DNA of 64,000 bases. Source: Endobacter medicaginis (GTDB lineage Bacteria; Pseudomonadota; Alphaproteobacteria; Acetobacterales; Acetobacteraceae). Under the pieces are notes generated by a model. It was not told where the DNA came from and did not search any database. It saw nothing but the letters and a program-made list of their open reading frames with translations. A program made the position numbers and the translations under genes. Shown here piece after piece: positions 1-8,451 of this stretch. How positions within the stretch are numbered: position 1 is the stretch's first letter; every line of letters begins with the position of its first letter. Location: the NCBI RefSeq assembly GCF_014192375.1, contig NZ_JACHXV010000003.1, forward strand, positions 248,001-312,000, read 5' to 3'.

Positions 1-1331
1 ACTGGGACCGCAAGGATCGCCGCGACCCCGACAAGACCTACAACCCGGTCAGCTTCGCCGAGTTGGTGAAGATCGCGCCGGGCTTCGACTGGTCGGCCTA
101 TTTCGCCGCCGCCGGGCTGCCGAAGACGGCGCCAATCGTGCTCGCCGAGAAGAGCGCGATCGTCTCGGTCGCCGCCCTGGTCGGCAAGACCGACGCGCAG
201 ACCCTGCGCGACTGGGCGGCGTTCCGTATCGCCGATGCCGCCGCCAGCGTGCTCGACGACAAGCTCGACACGCTGCGCTTCGAGTTCCGCGGCAAGACCC
301 TGTCCGGCCAGCAACAGCAGCAGCCGCGCTGGAAGCGCGCCGTGGCCTCGGTCAACGGGGCACTCGGCGAGGCGGTCGGCAAGCTCTATGTCGAGACCTA
401 CTTCCCGGCCTCGTCGAAGGCGCAGATGGAAGTGTTGACCCAGAACCTCAAGGCTGCATTCCGCAAACGTCTCGAACACAACACGTGGATGTCGGCGCCG
501 ACCCGTGAAGCGGCGATCAGGAAGCTCGACAGCTTCACCATCCAGGTCGGCTATCCGAAGCACTGGCGCGACTATGCCGGGCTCGAGATCAAGGCCGACG
601 ATCTCTACGGCAATGCCGAGCGTGCCGGCGCCTTCGAGTGGCAGTACTGGCTCGGCCATCTCGGCAAGCCGGTTGATCGCGATGTGTGGGACATGACCCC
701 GCAGACGGTGAATGCCTACAACGAGCCGCTGTTCAACGAGGTGGTGTTCCCGGCCGCGATCCTGCAGGCACCGTTCTTCGATCCCAAGGCCGATCCGGCG
801 ATCAACTACGGCGCGATCGGCGGTGTGATCGGCCATGAGATGACGCATGGCTTCGACGACGAGGGCCGCAAGTTCGACGCCCGTGGCCAGCTCCGCGACT
901 GGTGGACCAAGGAAGACGGCAAGCGCTTCGAGGCACTGGCGGCGAAGCTCGGCGCGCAGTTCGAGGCGATGACGACGCCGTTCCCCGGCATGCACATCAA
1001 TGGCGGGCTGACCATGGGCGAGAACATCGCCGATCTCGGCGGGCTGACACTTGCACTCGATGCCTATCACGCCTCGCTCGGCGGCAAGCCGGCACCCGTG
1101 GTGGGTGGCTTCACCGGCGACCAGCGGGTGTTCCTCGGCTGGGCGCAGGTCTGGCGCGAGAAGCTGCGCGACGACACGGCGAAGCAGCTGCTGGTCACCG
1201 ACCCGCATTCGCCGCCCTATGCACGCGTCAACGGCCCGATGCACAACACCGATGCCTGGTACAGTGCCTTCGACGTCAAGCCCGGCGACAAGCTCTATCT
1301 CGCGCCGCAGGACCGCGTGCGCATCTGGTGA
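1..1331 (+). CDS. M13 family metallopeptidase (PepO/neprilysin type), 5' end missing
   Basis: Zinc endopeptidase of the M13 family, normally exported to the periplasm where it cleaves peptides. The frame is open from base 3, so the gene begins left of the window and only the last 442 residues are visible; any signal peptide is out of view. The zinc motif GHEMTHGFDDEG lies near bases 830-865 and the third-ligand motif GENIADLGG near 1018-1044, both intact. The C-terminus ends in the family's usual VRIW. The stop overlaps the GTG start of the next gene by three bases, suggesting co-translation. Family assignment is secure; the substrate is unknown. Confidence 0.95.
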   Translation, partial: WDRKDRRDPDKTYNPVSFAELVKIAPGFDWSAYFAAAGLPKTAPIVLAEKSAIVSVAALVGKTDAQTLRDWAAFRIADAAASVLDDKLDTLRFEFRGKTLSGQQQQQPRWKRAVASVNGALGEAVGKLYVETYFPASSKAQMEVLTQNLKAAFRKRLEHNTWMSAPTREAAIRKLDSFTIQVGYPKHWRDYAGLEIKADDLYGNAERAGAFEWQYWLGHLGKPVDRDVWDMTPQTVNAYNEPLFNEVVFPAAILQAPFFDPKADPAINYGAIGGVIGHEMTHGFDDEGRKFDARGQLRDWWTKEDGKRFEALAAKLGAQFEAMTTPFPGMHINGGLTMGENIADLGGLTLALDAYHASLGGKPAPVVGGFTGDQRVFLGWAQVWREKLRDDTAKQLLVTDPHSPPYARVNGPMHNTDAWYSAFDVKPGDKLYLAPQDRVRIW

Positions 1332-2176
1332 GCCCGGTGATGCGGAGGCTGGCCGGGCTGCGCGAGGTCGTGGATGGCTATGATGGCTTCATCCTCGACC
1401 TGTGGGGGGTGCTGCATGACGGCGTGCGCCCCTATCCCGGCGCGATCGACACGCTCTCCCGCCTGCGTGACGCGCGGAAGCGCGTCGTGCTGCTGTCGAA
1501 CGCGCCGCGCCGGGCGGCGCGGGCGATCGACGGGCTGCGCGCGATGGGCTTCGACGATTCGCTCTATGACGGCGTGCTGACCAGCGGCGAGGCGACCTAT
1601 CGCCTTCTCGCCGAGGCGCCACCCTTCGGGGCGGGGCGGCGGCTGTTCCATCTGGGGCCGGAGCGCGACCGCAACGTGTTCGAGGGCCTCGACTACATCG
1701 AGGCGCCCATCGGGACGGCGGATTTCCTGCTCAACACCGGCCCCGACGATCTCTCCGGTGCGCACGACATCGAGCCCTATCTGCCGGCCCTCGACGCGGC
1801 ACGTGCGGCCGGGCTGCCGATGCTGTGTGCCAATCCCGATCTGGAAATCGTCCGCGACGGACAGCGCCTGGTCTGCGCGGGGCTGCTGGCCGAGCACTAC
1901 GCGGGCCAGGGCGGGGTGATGCGGATGGTCGGCAAGCCAGATCCGGCGGTCTATGCGACCGTTCTGGACATACTCGGCGTTGCGCCCGCCCGGGTGCTGG
2001 CGGTGGGAGATTCACTGCGCACGGACATGTCGGGCGCCCGCAATGCCGGTCTCGACGGGCTGTGGGTGCTGGGCGGCATCCACGCCGAGGAAGCTGCCAG
2101 CCCCGAAGCGGCCGCCGCGGCGGCCCGTGCCGCTTCCGTCACCCCGATCGCCACGGTGCCCGCCTTCCTCTGGTGA
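1328..2176 (+). CDS. HAD superfamily class IIA hydrolase (TIGR01459-like)
   Basis: Phosphatase of the HAD class IIA family (NagD-related), cytoplasmic, probably acting on small phosphorylated metabolites. All four HAD motifs are visible: DLWGVLHDG near the N-terminus, VLLSNAP, VGKPDPAVY, and VGDSLRTDMSGA near the C-terminus. The start is taken as GTG 1328, whose GTGA overlaps the upstream stop; ATG 1340 is the alternative, giving 278 rather than 282 residues, and both fit the family length. An open frame continues upstream into the peptidase gene, but it encodes only out-of-frame peptide there. The substrate cannot be read from sequence. Confidence 0.9.
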   Translation: MSPVMRRLAGLREVVDGYDGFILDLWGVLHDGVRPYPGAIDTLSRLRDARKRVVLLSNAPRRAARAIDGLRAMGFDDSLYDGVLTSGEATYRLLAEAPPFGAGRRLFHLGPERDRNVFEGLDYIEAPIGTADFLLNTGPDDLSGAHDIEPYLPALDAARAAGLPMLCANPDLEIVRDGQRLVCAGLLAEHYAGQGGVMRMVGKPDPAVYATVLDILGVAPARVLAVGDSLRTDMSGARNAGLDGLWVLGGIHAEEAASPEAAAAAARAASVTPIATVPAFLW

Positions 2177-2192
2177 CGTCGACCCGTCGGCC

Positions 2193-2750
2193 TCAGGCGT
2201 GGCCGATGCCGGAGACGAGCTGCCCCGGATCGACACCGACACGGTGCAGGGCGCGGCGCCATTTGGTGTCGAAATCGCGGTCGAACAGGATCGCCTCCTC
2301 GGCCGGCACCGACAGCCAGACATTGGCGGCGATCTCGTCTTCGAGCTGGCCCGGCGACCAGGCGGCGTGACCGAGGGCCAGCATGGCACGGCGGGGCCCC
2401 TCGCCGGCGGCGATGGCGCGCAGGACATCGAGGCTGGCGGTCAGCGTGGTCGCCTCGTCGACGGCGAGGCTCCCATCGCCGCTCCAGTCGGCGCTGTGCA
2501 GCACGAATCCCCGCTCGCTGGCCACCGGGCCGCCGGCGCACAGACCGATCTGGCGCTGCGGCGGGACAGGCTCGACGCCGAGTTGCTCCATCAACCCGAC
2601 GAAATCCGGCTGCGACAGGCGCCGGTTGATCACCAGCCCCATCGCCCCGTCCTGAGGCGAATGGGCGCACAGATAGATCACGCTGTGGGCGAAGGGCGGG
2701 GTGGTCAGCGCCGGCATCGCCACCAGCAGCCGGCCCGACAGATCCGCCAT
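2193..2750 (-). CDS. YqgE/AlgH family protein (UPF0301)
   Basis: Conserved cytoplasmic protein of the YqgE/AlgH family, whose biochemical role is not established. The 185-residue product begins MADLSGRLLVAMPAL and carries the family's hallmark MGLVINRR segment and a C-terminal LGHAAWSPGQLEDE segment. The start at 2750 is preceded by AGAGGAGCCG, an excellent ribosome site, and gives nearly the length of the E. coli protein; longer versions upstream (for example from 2822) have poorer context and non-family sequence. It converges with the HAD gene with only 16 bases between the stops. Confidence 0.92.
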   Translation of the reverse strand: MADLSGRLLVAMPALTTPPFAHSVIYLCAHSPQDGAMGLVINRRLSQPDFVGLMEQLGVEPVPPQRQIGLCAGGPVASERGFVLHSADWSGDGSLAVDEATTLTASLDVLRAIAAGEGPRRAMLALGHAAWSPGQLEDEIAANVWLSVPAEEAILFDRDFDTKWRRALHRVGVDPGQLVSGIGHA

Positions 2751-2892
2751 CGGCTCCTCTGCGGGCGCCGGACGCGCATGGTGCGGCGTGAGGCCGGGGT
2801 GCTGACAGGTCTGGTCGGTCATCGGGGCTGAGTTAGCGGCGAAATCCGGCAGGGATGCAAGCAGGCTCTTGTCAGCGTGACCGGCGGAGGCT

Positions 2893-3153
2893 GTGCTGTG
2901 GCGCATGGTCTATACACTCGCCTTCGTCGACAGCCCGGTCCCGTCGATCCCGCCGCGCGGGGCGGCGCGGCCGCCGGCGCCGAGCGACCGGCGCGAGCAT
3001 TTCGGCACCCCGGAGGCGGCATTGCGCCGGGCGGCAGCGATGATGCCGGTGCCGGCCTGGCGCCGGCTGCGCCTGTTCGGGCCGGATGGCGCGCTGATCG
3101 CCGACCATGCTGCGATCCTCGCCCGGCTGGAGGCCGAACCGCGCCGGGGCTGA
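2893..3153 (+). CDS. small hypothetical protein, 86 residues
   Basis: An 86-residue open frame with a GTG start (2893; ATG 2905 is an alternative) behind a GGCGGAGG stretch that sits rather close to the GTG. No signal peptide or transmembrane helix is evident. The C-terminal half (WRRLRLFGPDGALIADH) looks like a short beta-rich module seen in small uncharacterised alphaproteobacterial proteins, but I cannot name a family. It lies between divergent yqgE and the Ohr gene, 29 bases before the latter. Good third-position GC bias supports coding; function unknown. Confidence 0.5.
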   Translation: MLWRMVYTLAFVDSPVPSIPPRGAARPPAPSDRREHFGTPEAALRRAAAMMPVPAWRRLRLFGPDGALIADHAAILARLEAEPRRG

Positions 3154-3182
3154 GACGTTTTCGCTTCCGATCTACAGGGGAC

Positions 3183-3599
3183 ATGCCGATGTCGTTCACA
3201 GCTTCCGCCACCACGCTTGCCGGCCGCAACGGCCATGTGAAGAGCGAGACCGGGGTCGTCGATCTCGATCTGGCGATGCCGAAGCCCGACGGATCGCCGG
3301 GCAAACCGGGCGCGACCAATCCGGAGGAGCTGTTCGCCTCGGGCTACTCGGCCTGTTTCGGCTCGGCGGTGATCGCGGTCGCCGGAGCCGAGAAACTCCG
3401 TCCCGAGCAGGTGTCGATCACCGCCGATGTCACGCTGCTGACCGAGAACAACGATTTCCGCCTCGCCGTGGTGCTCAAGGCGCATATCGAAGGTCTGGAA
3501 GCCTCCGAGGCCGAGCGGATCGTGCACAAGGCGCATGAGGTCTGCCCGTATTCGAAGGCGACGCGCAACAACATCAAGGTGGAGCTCGAGATCGTCTGA
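3183..3599 (+). CDS. ohr: organic hydroperoxide resistance protein, Ohr subfamily of OsmC
   Basis: Thiol peroxidase that reduces organic and lipid hydroperoxides, usually recycled by lipoylated proteins. The 138-residue product has both redox cysteines in family context: Cys58 in SGYSACFGSA and Cys121 in EVCPYSKATRNN. The VCPYS motif marks the Ohr rather than OsmC branch. An AGGGGAC ribosome site fits ATG 3189 slightly better than ATG 3183, a difference of two residues. The stop TGA shares one base with the ATG of the following ydfG. No MarR-type OhrR regulator is adjacent. Confidence 0.93.
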   Translation: MPMSFTASATTLAGRNGHVKSETGVVDLDLAMPKPDGSPGKPGATNPEELFASGYSACFGSAVIAVAGAEKLRPEQVSITADVTLLTENNDFRLAVVLKAHIEGLEASEAERIVHKAHEVCPYSKATRNNIKVELEIV

Positions 3600-4345
3600 T
3601 GGCGCTGTTCCTGGTCACCGGCGCGACGGCCGGATTTGGTGAGGCGATCACGGAAGCGGCGATCGCGGCGGGGCATCGGGTCATTGCCGCCGGCCGGCGG
3701 GAGGACCGCCTGCATGCGCTCGCCGGGCGGCTGGGCGAGGCAGTGCTGCCGCTGGTGCTGGACGTGTCGGACGCCGGGGCTGTCGCCGCACTGCCGGACA
3801 GCCTGCCCGAGGGCTGGCGGGAGATCGACGTGTTGGTCAACAATGCCGGGCTGGCACGTGGGCTCGGCCCGGCCCACGAGGTCGATCTGGCCGACTGGGA
3901 TCTGATGGTGGCGACCAACGTCACCGGGCTGATCCACCTCACCCGTGCGATCCTGCCCGGGATGGTGGCCCGCAATCGCGGTCATGTGGTCAATCTCGGC
4001 TCGATCGCCGGCACCTACCCCTATCCGGGCGGCAACGTCTACGGCGCGACCAAGGCATTCGTGCGCCAGTTCAGCCTCAACCTGCGCGCCGATCTGATCG
4101 GCACGAAGCTGCGGGTGACGGATATCGAGCCCGGCCTGTCGGGCGGCAGCGAGTTCTCCCAGGTGCGCTTCGGAGACGAGGCGAAGGCGAAGGCGGTCTA
4201 TGAGGGCACCGATCCGCTGACCCCGGCCGATATCGCCGAGGCCGTGCTCTGGGCGGTGTCGCAGCCTGGCCGCGTCAACATCAACCGCATCGAGATGATG
4301 CCGGTGTGTCAGGCCTCGGCGGCACTTGCCGTGCACCGCACGTGA
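3599..4345 (+). CDS. ydfG: NADP-dependent 3-hydroxy acid dehydrogenase YdfG (short-chain dehydrogenase)
   Basis: Short-chain dehydrogenase that oxidises L-allo-threonine and other 3-hydroxy acids and can reduce malonic semialdehyde. The 248-residue protein matches E. coli YdfG from end to end: VTGATAGFGE cofactor loop at the N-terminus, LVNNAGLA, catalytic Ser in LGSIAGTYPY, YxxxK in NVYGATKAF, and the distinctive VTDIEPGL and NINRIEMMPV segments. Gly-Arg-Arg after the second strand suits NADP. It overlaps the upstream ohr by one base and the downstream PPK2 gene by four (GTGA), so the three genes form a coupled operon. Confidence 0.95.
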   Translation: MALFLVTGATAGFGEAITEAAIAAGHRVIAAGRREDRLHALAGRLGEAVLPLVLDVSDAGAVAALPDSLPEGWREIDVLVNNAGLARGLGPAHEVDLADWDLMVATNVTGLIHLTRAILPGMVARNRGHVVNLGSIAGTYPYPGGNVYGATKAFVRQFSLNLRADLIGTKLRVTDIEPGLSGGSEFSQVRFGDEAKAKAVYEGTDPLTPADIAEAVLWAVSQPGRVNINRIEMMPVCQASAALAVHRT

Positions 4346-5256
4346 GCCTGTCCCCCAAGGCCAGGCGAGCGCTGGTCGACCGCTACCGTATCATTGACGG
4401 CGCAGATTTCCGGCTTGCCGATCGCGACCCGGCCGACAAGGGCATCCTGTCCGATTTCGACAAGGACGAAGGCGCCGAGCAGCTTGCCCGCGGGGTCGCG
4501 CATCTGGCCGCGTTGCAGGAGCGGTTGTATGCGGACGGGCGGTTTGCCCTGCTGGTGGTGTTCCAGGCGATGGATGCGGCCGGCAAGGACGGGACCATCA
4601 AGCATGTGATGTCGGGGGTCAATCCGGCCGGCGTGTCGGTGACCTCCTTCAAGCAGCCCGGGCCGGTCGAGCTGGCGCATGACTTCCTGTGGCGCATCCA
4701 CATGGCCCTGCCGGCGAATGGCCGCATCGGCATCTTCAACCGATCGCATTACGAGGACGTGCTGGTCAGTCGGGTCCATCCGGAAATCATCGCCGACCAG
4801 GGATTGCCCCATGGCCCGACCCTCGACGGGCGTCCGGCCAGCGAGAAGTTCTGGGACCGGCGACTGAAGGACATCGCCCATTTCGAGCGCTATCTCACGC
4901 ATCAGAACATCCATGTCATCAAGTTCTTCCTGCACGTCTCGAAGGAGGAGCAGCGAAAGCGGCTGTTGGCCCGGCTCGACGACGAGGAAAAGCTGTGGAA
5001 GTTCTCGCCCTCCGACGTGAAGGAGCGTGACTACTGGGACCAGTATCAGCACGCCTACGAGGCGGCGATCGCAGCGACGGCCCACAAGCGCGCGCCCTGG
5101 TTCGTGGTGCCCGCCGATCGCAAATGGTATGCACGGATCGTCGTCGTCGAGGCGCTGATCGATCTTCTCGAGAGTCTCGATCCACAGCCGCCGGAAAGCG
5201 GGCACGATGCGCAGACCCTGGCCAAGGCGCGGGAGGCGCTTCAGCACGAGGATTAG
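4342..5256 (+). CDS. ppk2: polyphosphate kinase 2 family protein
   Basis: PPK2-family enzyme that transfers phosphate between inorganic polyphosphate and nucleotides in the cytoplasm. The Walker A loop QAMDAAGKDGT and the Walker B/lid region FNRSHYEDVL are intact, followed by the FLHVSKEEQRKRL helix. Length is 304 residues from GTG 4342, usual for the single-domain form. The start overlaps the ydfG stop as GTGA; an in-frame GTG at 4306 inside ydfG is less likely. Whether it makes ATP from ADP or ADP from AMP cannot be decided here. It closes the ohr-ydfG-ppk2 operon, which suggests a stress or redox/energy theme. Confidence 0.93.
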   Translation: MSLSPKARRALVDRYRIIDGADFRLADRDPADKGILSDFDKDEGAEQLARGVAHLAALQERLYADGRFALLVVFQAMDAAGKDGTIKHVMSGVNPAGVSVTSFKQPGPVELAHDFLWRIHMALPANGRIGIFNRSHYEDVLVSRVHPEIIADQGLPHGPTLDGRPASEKFWDRRLKDIAHFERYLTHQNIHVIKFFLHVSKEEQRKRLLARLDDEEKLWKFSPSDVKERDYWDQYQHAYEAAIAATAHKRAPWFVVPADRKWYARIVVVEALIDLLESLDPQPPESGHDAQTLAKAREALQHED

Positions 5257-5353
5257 TCTCACGCCTGTGTGAGGGAGGCATTCGTGCTGCGACCATGCGG
5301 CGGGCGGTGTCGTTAGCGCGGAGGTTGACCACACGATCGGAGACAGAGACGCG

Positions 5354-6727
5354 ATGAGCGCCTACCGGACCCTCAATCCCGCCACCGGCAAGATCGAGAA
5401 GAGCTTCGAGACCTTCAGCGACGCCACGCTGGCAGAGAAGGTGGACACCGCCCAGGCCGTCTGGTCACAGGACTGGCGCCGCCGGACGATCGCCGACCGC
5501 GCCGCCGTCGTCGAGCGGGCTGCCGGCCTGCTGCGTGACGGGCGCGAGCGCTATGCGCGGCTGATCAGCATCGAGATGGGCAAGGTGCTGAAGGAGGCGG
5601 TCGGCGAAACCGCGCTCGCCGCCGACATCCTGTCCTACTATGCGAAGAACGCCGAGCGCTTCCTCGCTCCGCGCCAGTATGAGGCCTCCACCGGCAAGGC
5701 GACGATCCTGCGTCAGCCGCTCGGCATCATCTACTGCATCGAGCCGTGGAACTTCCCCTATTACCAGCTCGCCCGGGTGGCGGGGCCGAACCTGATGGCC
5801 GGCAATGTGGTGATGGTCAAGCACGCGCCGGGCGTGCCGCAATGCGCGGAGGCGTTCGCCGAGCTGTTCATCAAGGCCGGTGCGCCGGAAGGCATCTACA
5901 CCAACCTGTTCATCACCAACGACCAGTCCGAGCAACTGATCGGTCGGCCCGAGATCCGGGGTGTCGCACTCACCGGCAGCGAACGCGCCGGCGGCACGGT
6001 CGCCGCGCAGGCGGGCAAGGCGCTGAAGAAGACCACGCTCGAACTCGGCGGCTCCGACCCGTTCATCGTGCTCGACGATGCCGATCTCGACACCACGGTG
6101 AAGCTGGCGGTGGCCGGGCGGATGTCGAACAACGGCCAGGTCTGCACCGCGTCGAAGCGGATGATCGTGCATTCCTCGCTGTATGAGGAATTCACCGAGC
6201 GCCTCGCCACCGCGATTGCCGGCTTCACCTATGGCGATCCGCTCGAGCAGGGTGTCACCCATGGCCCGATGAGCAGCGAGGACGCGATGAAGCGCGCGCT
6301 GTCGCAGGTCGAGGAGGCGGTCTCGCATGGTGCGACCCGGCGGATCGGCGCCGAGCGTCTCGACCGCGACGGGTTCTTCATGCAGGCCGGCATCCTGACC
6401 GATCTCGCGAAGGACAATCCGGTCTATTATCAGGAGATCTTCGGCCCGGTCGCCATCGTCACCCCGGTCGACAGTGATGACGAGGCGGTGGCACTGGCCA
6501 ACGACTCGCCCTACGGGCTCGGCGGTTCGGTGCACACCGCCGATCTGGCCCGCGGCCGCGCCATCGCCGAGCGGATCGAGACCGGCATGGTCTATCTGAA
6601 CGGCATCACCGGCACCGCGCCCGACGTTCCGTTCGGCGGGGTGCGCAATTCCGGCTACGGGCGCGAATTGTCGGAGCTCGGCATCGAGGAGTTCCTCAAC
6701 CACAAGCTGATCCACGAACCCGCCTGA
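5354..6727 (+). CDS. NAD(P)-dependent succinate-semialdehyde dehydrogenase, Sad/YneI-like
   Basis: Aldehyde dehydrogenase superfamily enzyme of 457 residues, closest in style to the Sad/YneI branch that oxidises succinate semialdehyde to succinate; other omega-semialdehydes such as glutarate semialdehyde are possible. The catalytic general base is Glu230 in LELGGSDP and the nucleophile Cys264 in NNGQVCTASKR; IEPWNFPYYQ and the C-terminal EIFGPVAIV segment are standard. It stands alone 97 bases after ppk2, with ATG 5354 preceded by a weak purine-rich tract, and converges with the Hsp70-like gene. The glutarate genes at 14.8-17.0 kb make a link to lysine/5-aminovalerate breakdown conceivable but unproven. 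Confidence 0.9.
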   Translation: MSAYRTLNPATGKIEKSFETFSDATLAEKVDTAQAVWSQDWRRRTIADRAAVVERAAGLLRDGRERYARLISIEMGKVLKEAVGETALAADILSYYAKNAERFLAPRQYEASTGKATILRQPLGIIYCIEPWNFPYYQLARVAGPNLMAGNVVMVKHAPGVPQCAEAFAELFIKAGAPEGIYTNLFITNDQSEQLIGRPEIRGVALTGSERAGGTVAAQAGKALKKTTLELGGSDPFIVLDDADLDTTVKLAVAGRMSNNGQVCTASKRMIVHSSLYEEFTERLATAIAGFTYGDPLEQGVTHGPMSSEDAMKRALSQVEEAVSHGATRRIGAERLDRDGFFMQAGILTDLAKDNPVYYQEIFGPVAIVTPVDSDDEAVALANDSPYGLGGSVHTADLARGRAIAERIETGMVYLNGITGTAPDVPFGGVRNSGYGRELSELGIEEFLNHKLIHEPA

Positions 6728-6748
6728 CGCGTCACCGGTCGGGGCCGG

Positions 6749-7987
6749 TCAGCCGGCTCCGATCAGGGCGAGTCCCTCGGCAACACTGACCAATTCGCCA
6801 CCGCCGGTCACCCGCCCGGCGCCGAAGCGGTCTGTAAACAGCCGCTGCACCGCAGGCACGAACGAGGTGCCGCCGGTCAGAAACACTTGGTCGACCTGCC
6901 CGGCCTCGAGTCCGGCATCGGCCAGCGCTGCATCGACAGCAGCCGACATCCGCGCCAGATCGGGCGCGATCCAGGCCTCGAAATCGCTGCGCTGGATCGG
7001 TTCGGCGATGTCGAGCCGGCCGTGGCTGAAGCGCAGGGTGGCGGAGTCCCGTTGCGACAGCGCCGTCTTCGCCGCCGACACGGCTTGGTACATCGCGAAC
7101 CCCTGCTCGTCCTCGATCAGTTCGGCGAGCGCCTCGAGGCGGTCCGGCCGGCTGGCATGACGCGCCGTCTCGGCGATCTCGCGCAGGGTCTTCGGGTTGC
7201 GCATCATCGACAGCCGGTGCCAGCGCGCGAAGGCTGAGTAGTACTCGGCCGGCATCGGCAGGTCGTTGCCCATCGGCCGATAGATGTCGTCGCGGCCGAG
7301 ATGCGGGCAGATCACCCGCTCGATGATGCGCTGGTCGAACGCATCGCCCGCCAGCCCGACGCCGGCATGGCCGAGCGGACGCACGGTCTCGCCGGGCGTG
7401 AAGCGCAGCACCGAGAAATCGCTTGTGCCGCCGCCGAAATCGCCGACCAGCACCGTGGTGGGCCGGGTCAGCCGGCGCGAGAACCGCCAGCCCGCGCCTT
7501 CCGGCTCCAGCACCACCGACACCTCCGCGAACCCTGCCTCGGCGAAAGCCTTGCGCAGCCGTTCGACCCCGAACGCGTCGTCCGCCAGTTCGCCCGCGAA
7601 GCGGACCGGCCGGCCGATCGTCGCGTGCACCTCGCCGGGCGAGAAGCCGGCGGCCTGCGCCATGGCACGCAGGAAGGTGGCGATCAACGTCTGGAGGGTG
7701 AAGCGCCGGCCGAAGATGCGCGTCTCGGTGAAGCTGCGCTGTGCGAGGTAGGACTTCATCGACAGGATCAGCCGGCTGTCGAGCGGATCGTCGAGATAGG
7801 CGCCGACACCGGCGGGCCCTGCGGCGTGATGCAGCGCCTCGCCGGCACGTCCCTGCTCGCTCCAGAAGCACAGCACGGAGCGGAACCCGTCGTCGGTGCC
7901 GAAGCGCGTGCTGCGCACGCTGCCATCCGGCTGCACAACGGCCACCACGGTGTTGGTGGTGCCGAAATCGATCCCGATCGTCTGCAT
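6749..7987 (-). CDS. Hsp70 family protein, YegD-like actin-fold ATPase
   Basis: DnaK-superfamily ATPase lacking the full substrate-binding domain, resembling E. coli YegD; role probably chaperone-like but uncharacterised. The 412-residue protein shows the phosphate 1 loop IGIDFGTTNT at the N-terminus, the phosphate 2 loop VGDFGGGTSDF in the middle and the adenosine motif FLTGGTSFVPAVQ near the C-terminus. The sequence ends shortly after the nucleotide-binding core, so no SBD-beta or helical lid is present. It is followed convergently by the aldehyde dehydrogenase gene, 21 bases away. Confidence 0.9.
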   Translation of the reverse strand: MQTIGIDFGTTNTVVAVVQPDGSVRSTRFGTDDGFRSVLCFWSEQGRAGEALHHAAGPAGVGAYLDDPLDSRLILSMKSYLAQRSFTETRIFGRRFTLQTLIATFLRAMAQAAGFSPGEVHATIGRPVRFAGELADDAFGVERLRKAFAEAGFAEVSVVLEPEGAGWRFSRRLTRPTTVLVGDFGGGTSDFSVLRFTPGETVRPLGHAGVGLAGDAFDQRIIERVICPHLGRDDIYRPMGNDLPMPAEYYSAFARWHRLSMMRNPKTLREIAETARHASRPDRLEALAELIEDEQGFAMYQAVSAAKTALSQRDSATLRFSHGRLDIAEPIQRSDFEAWIAPDLARMSAAVDAALADAGLEAGQVDQVFLTGGTSFVPAVQRLFTDRFGAGRVTGGGELVSVAEGLALIGAG

Positions 7988-8036
7988 GGGCGGGGCTTGA
8001 AGCAGATCGCCCCGCCGTAAGCAATCGCCTGCCGGG

Positions 8037-8291
8037 TCAGCCCAGCCGTTCGGCGTAGTGGCCTCGATGCCAGACCCAGCGGCCCTCCCACACCCAGCGG
8101 CCCGGGCGCCAGACCCAGTAGGGATGCAGCGCAGGCGGTGGAGGCGGGGGCGGTTCGACGATCACCGGCGGGGGGGCCGGGCGCTCGGCCACGATGACAC
8201 GGTGCGGCGGCGGCTCGTAGACGCAGCCCGACAGGATCATGCCGGCCAGGATGGAGGCGGCCGCCGGCAGCCGGAGGTGGCGGGGGGTCAT
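8037..8291 (-). CDS. small lipoprotein with WxxGxW-type repeats
   Basis: An 84-residue predicted lipoprotein. The N-terminal hydrophobic stretch ends in a lipobox, ILSGC, so cleavage and lipidation at the Cys near residue 22 are expected. A proline-rich linker with a run of eight prolines follows, then aromatic repeats WVWRPGRWVWEGRWVWHRGHY of the WxxGxW repeat class. The chosen start is ATG 8291; an upstream extension to 8390 adds residues that would disrupt the signal peptide. These proteins are thought to sit in the outer membrane; function unknown. It lies between clpA and the Hsp70-like gene on the same strand. Confidence 0.75.
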   Translation of the reverse strand: MTPRHLRLPAAASILAGMILSGCVYEPPPHRVIVAERPAPPPVIVEPPPPPPPALHPYWVWRPGRWVWEGRWVWHRGHYAERLG

Positions 8292-8390
8292 CGCATGGCG
8301 TCCTGCACTGTTTATCGGCGCAGCATCGCCGGGCAATTGGGGCGGCAATGGTGGTGCCTCTGCGACGGTCGGTAACGCAGTGTGGCACAA

Positions 8391-8425
8391 TGAAAAGGGC
8401 CTGCCGGGGATGTCCCGGCAGGCCC
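8391..8425 (-). terminator. rho-independent terminator of clpA
   Basis: A perfect 12-bp stem (GGGCCTGCCGGG against its complement, bases 8397-8408 and 8414-8425) with a 5-base loop lies 26 bases past the clpA stop. On the minus strand it is followed directly by TTTTCA, giving a short U tract. This is a good intrinsic terminator reading away from clpA and isolates it from the lipoprotein gene downstream. Confidence 0.85.
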
Positions 8426-8451
8426 GATGCTTCGGAACGCCTCGTTCCGGA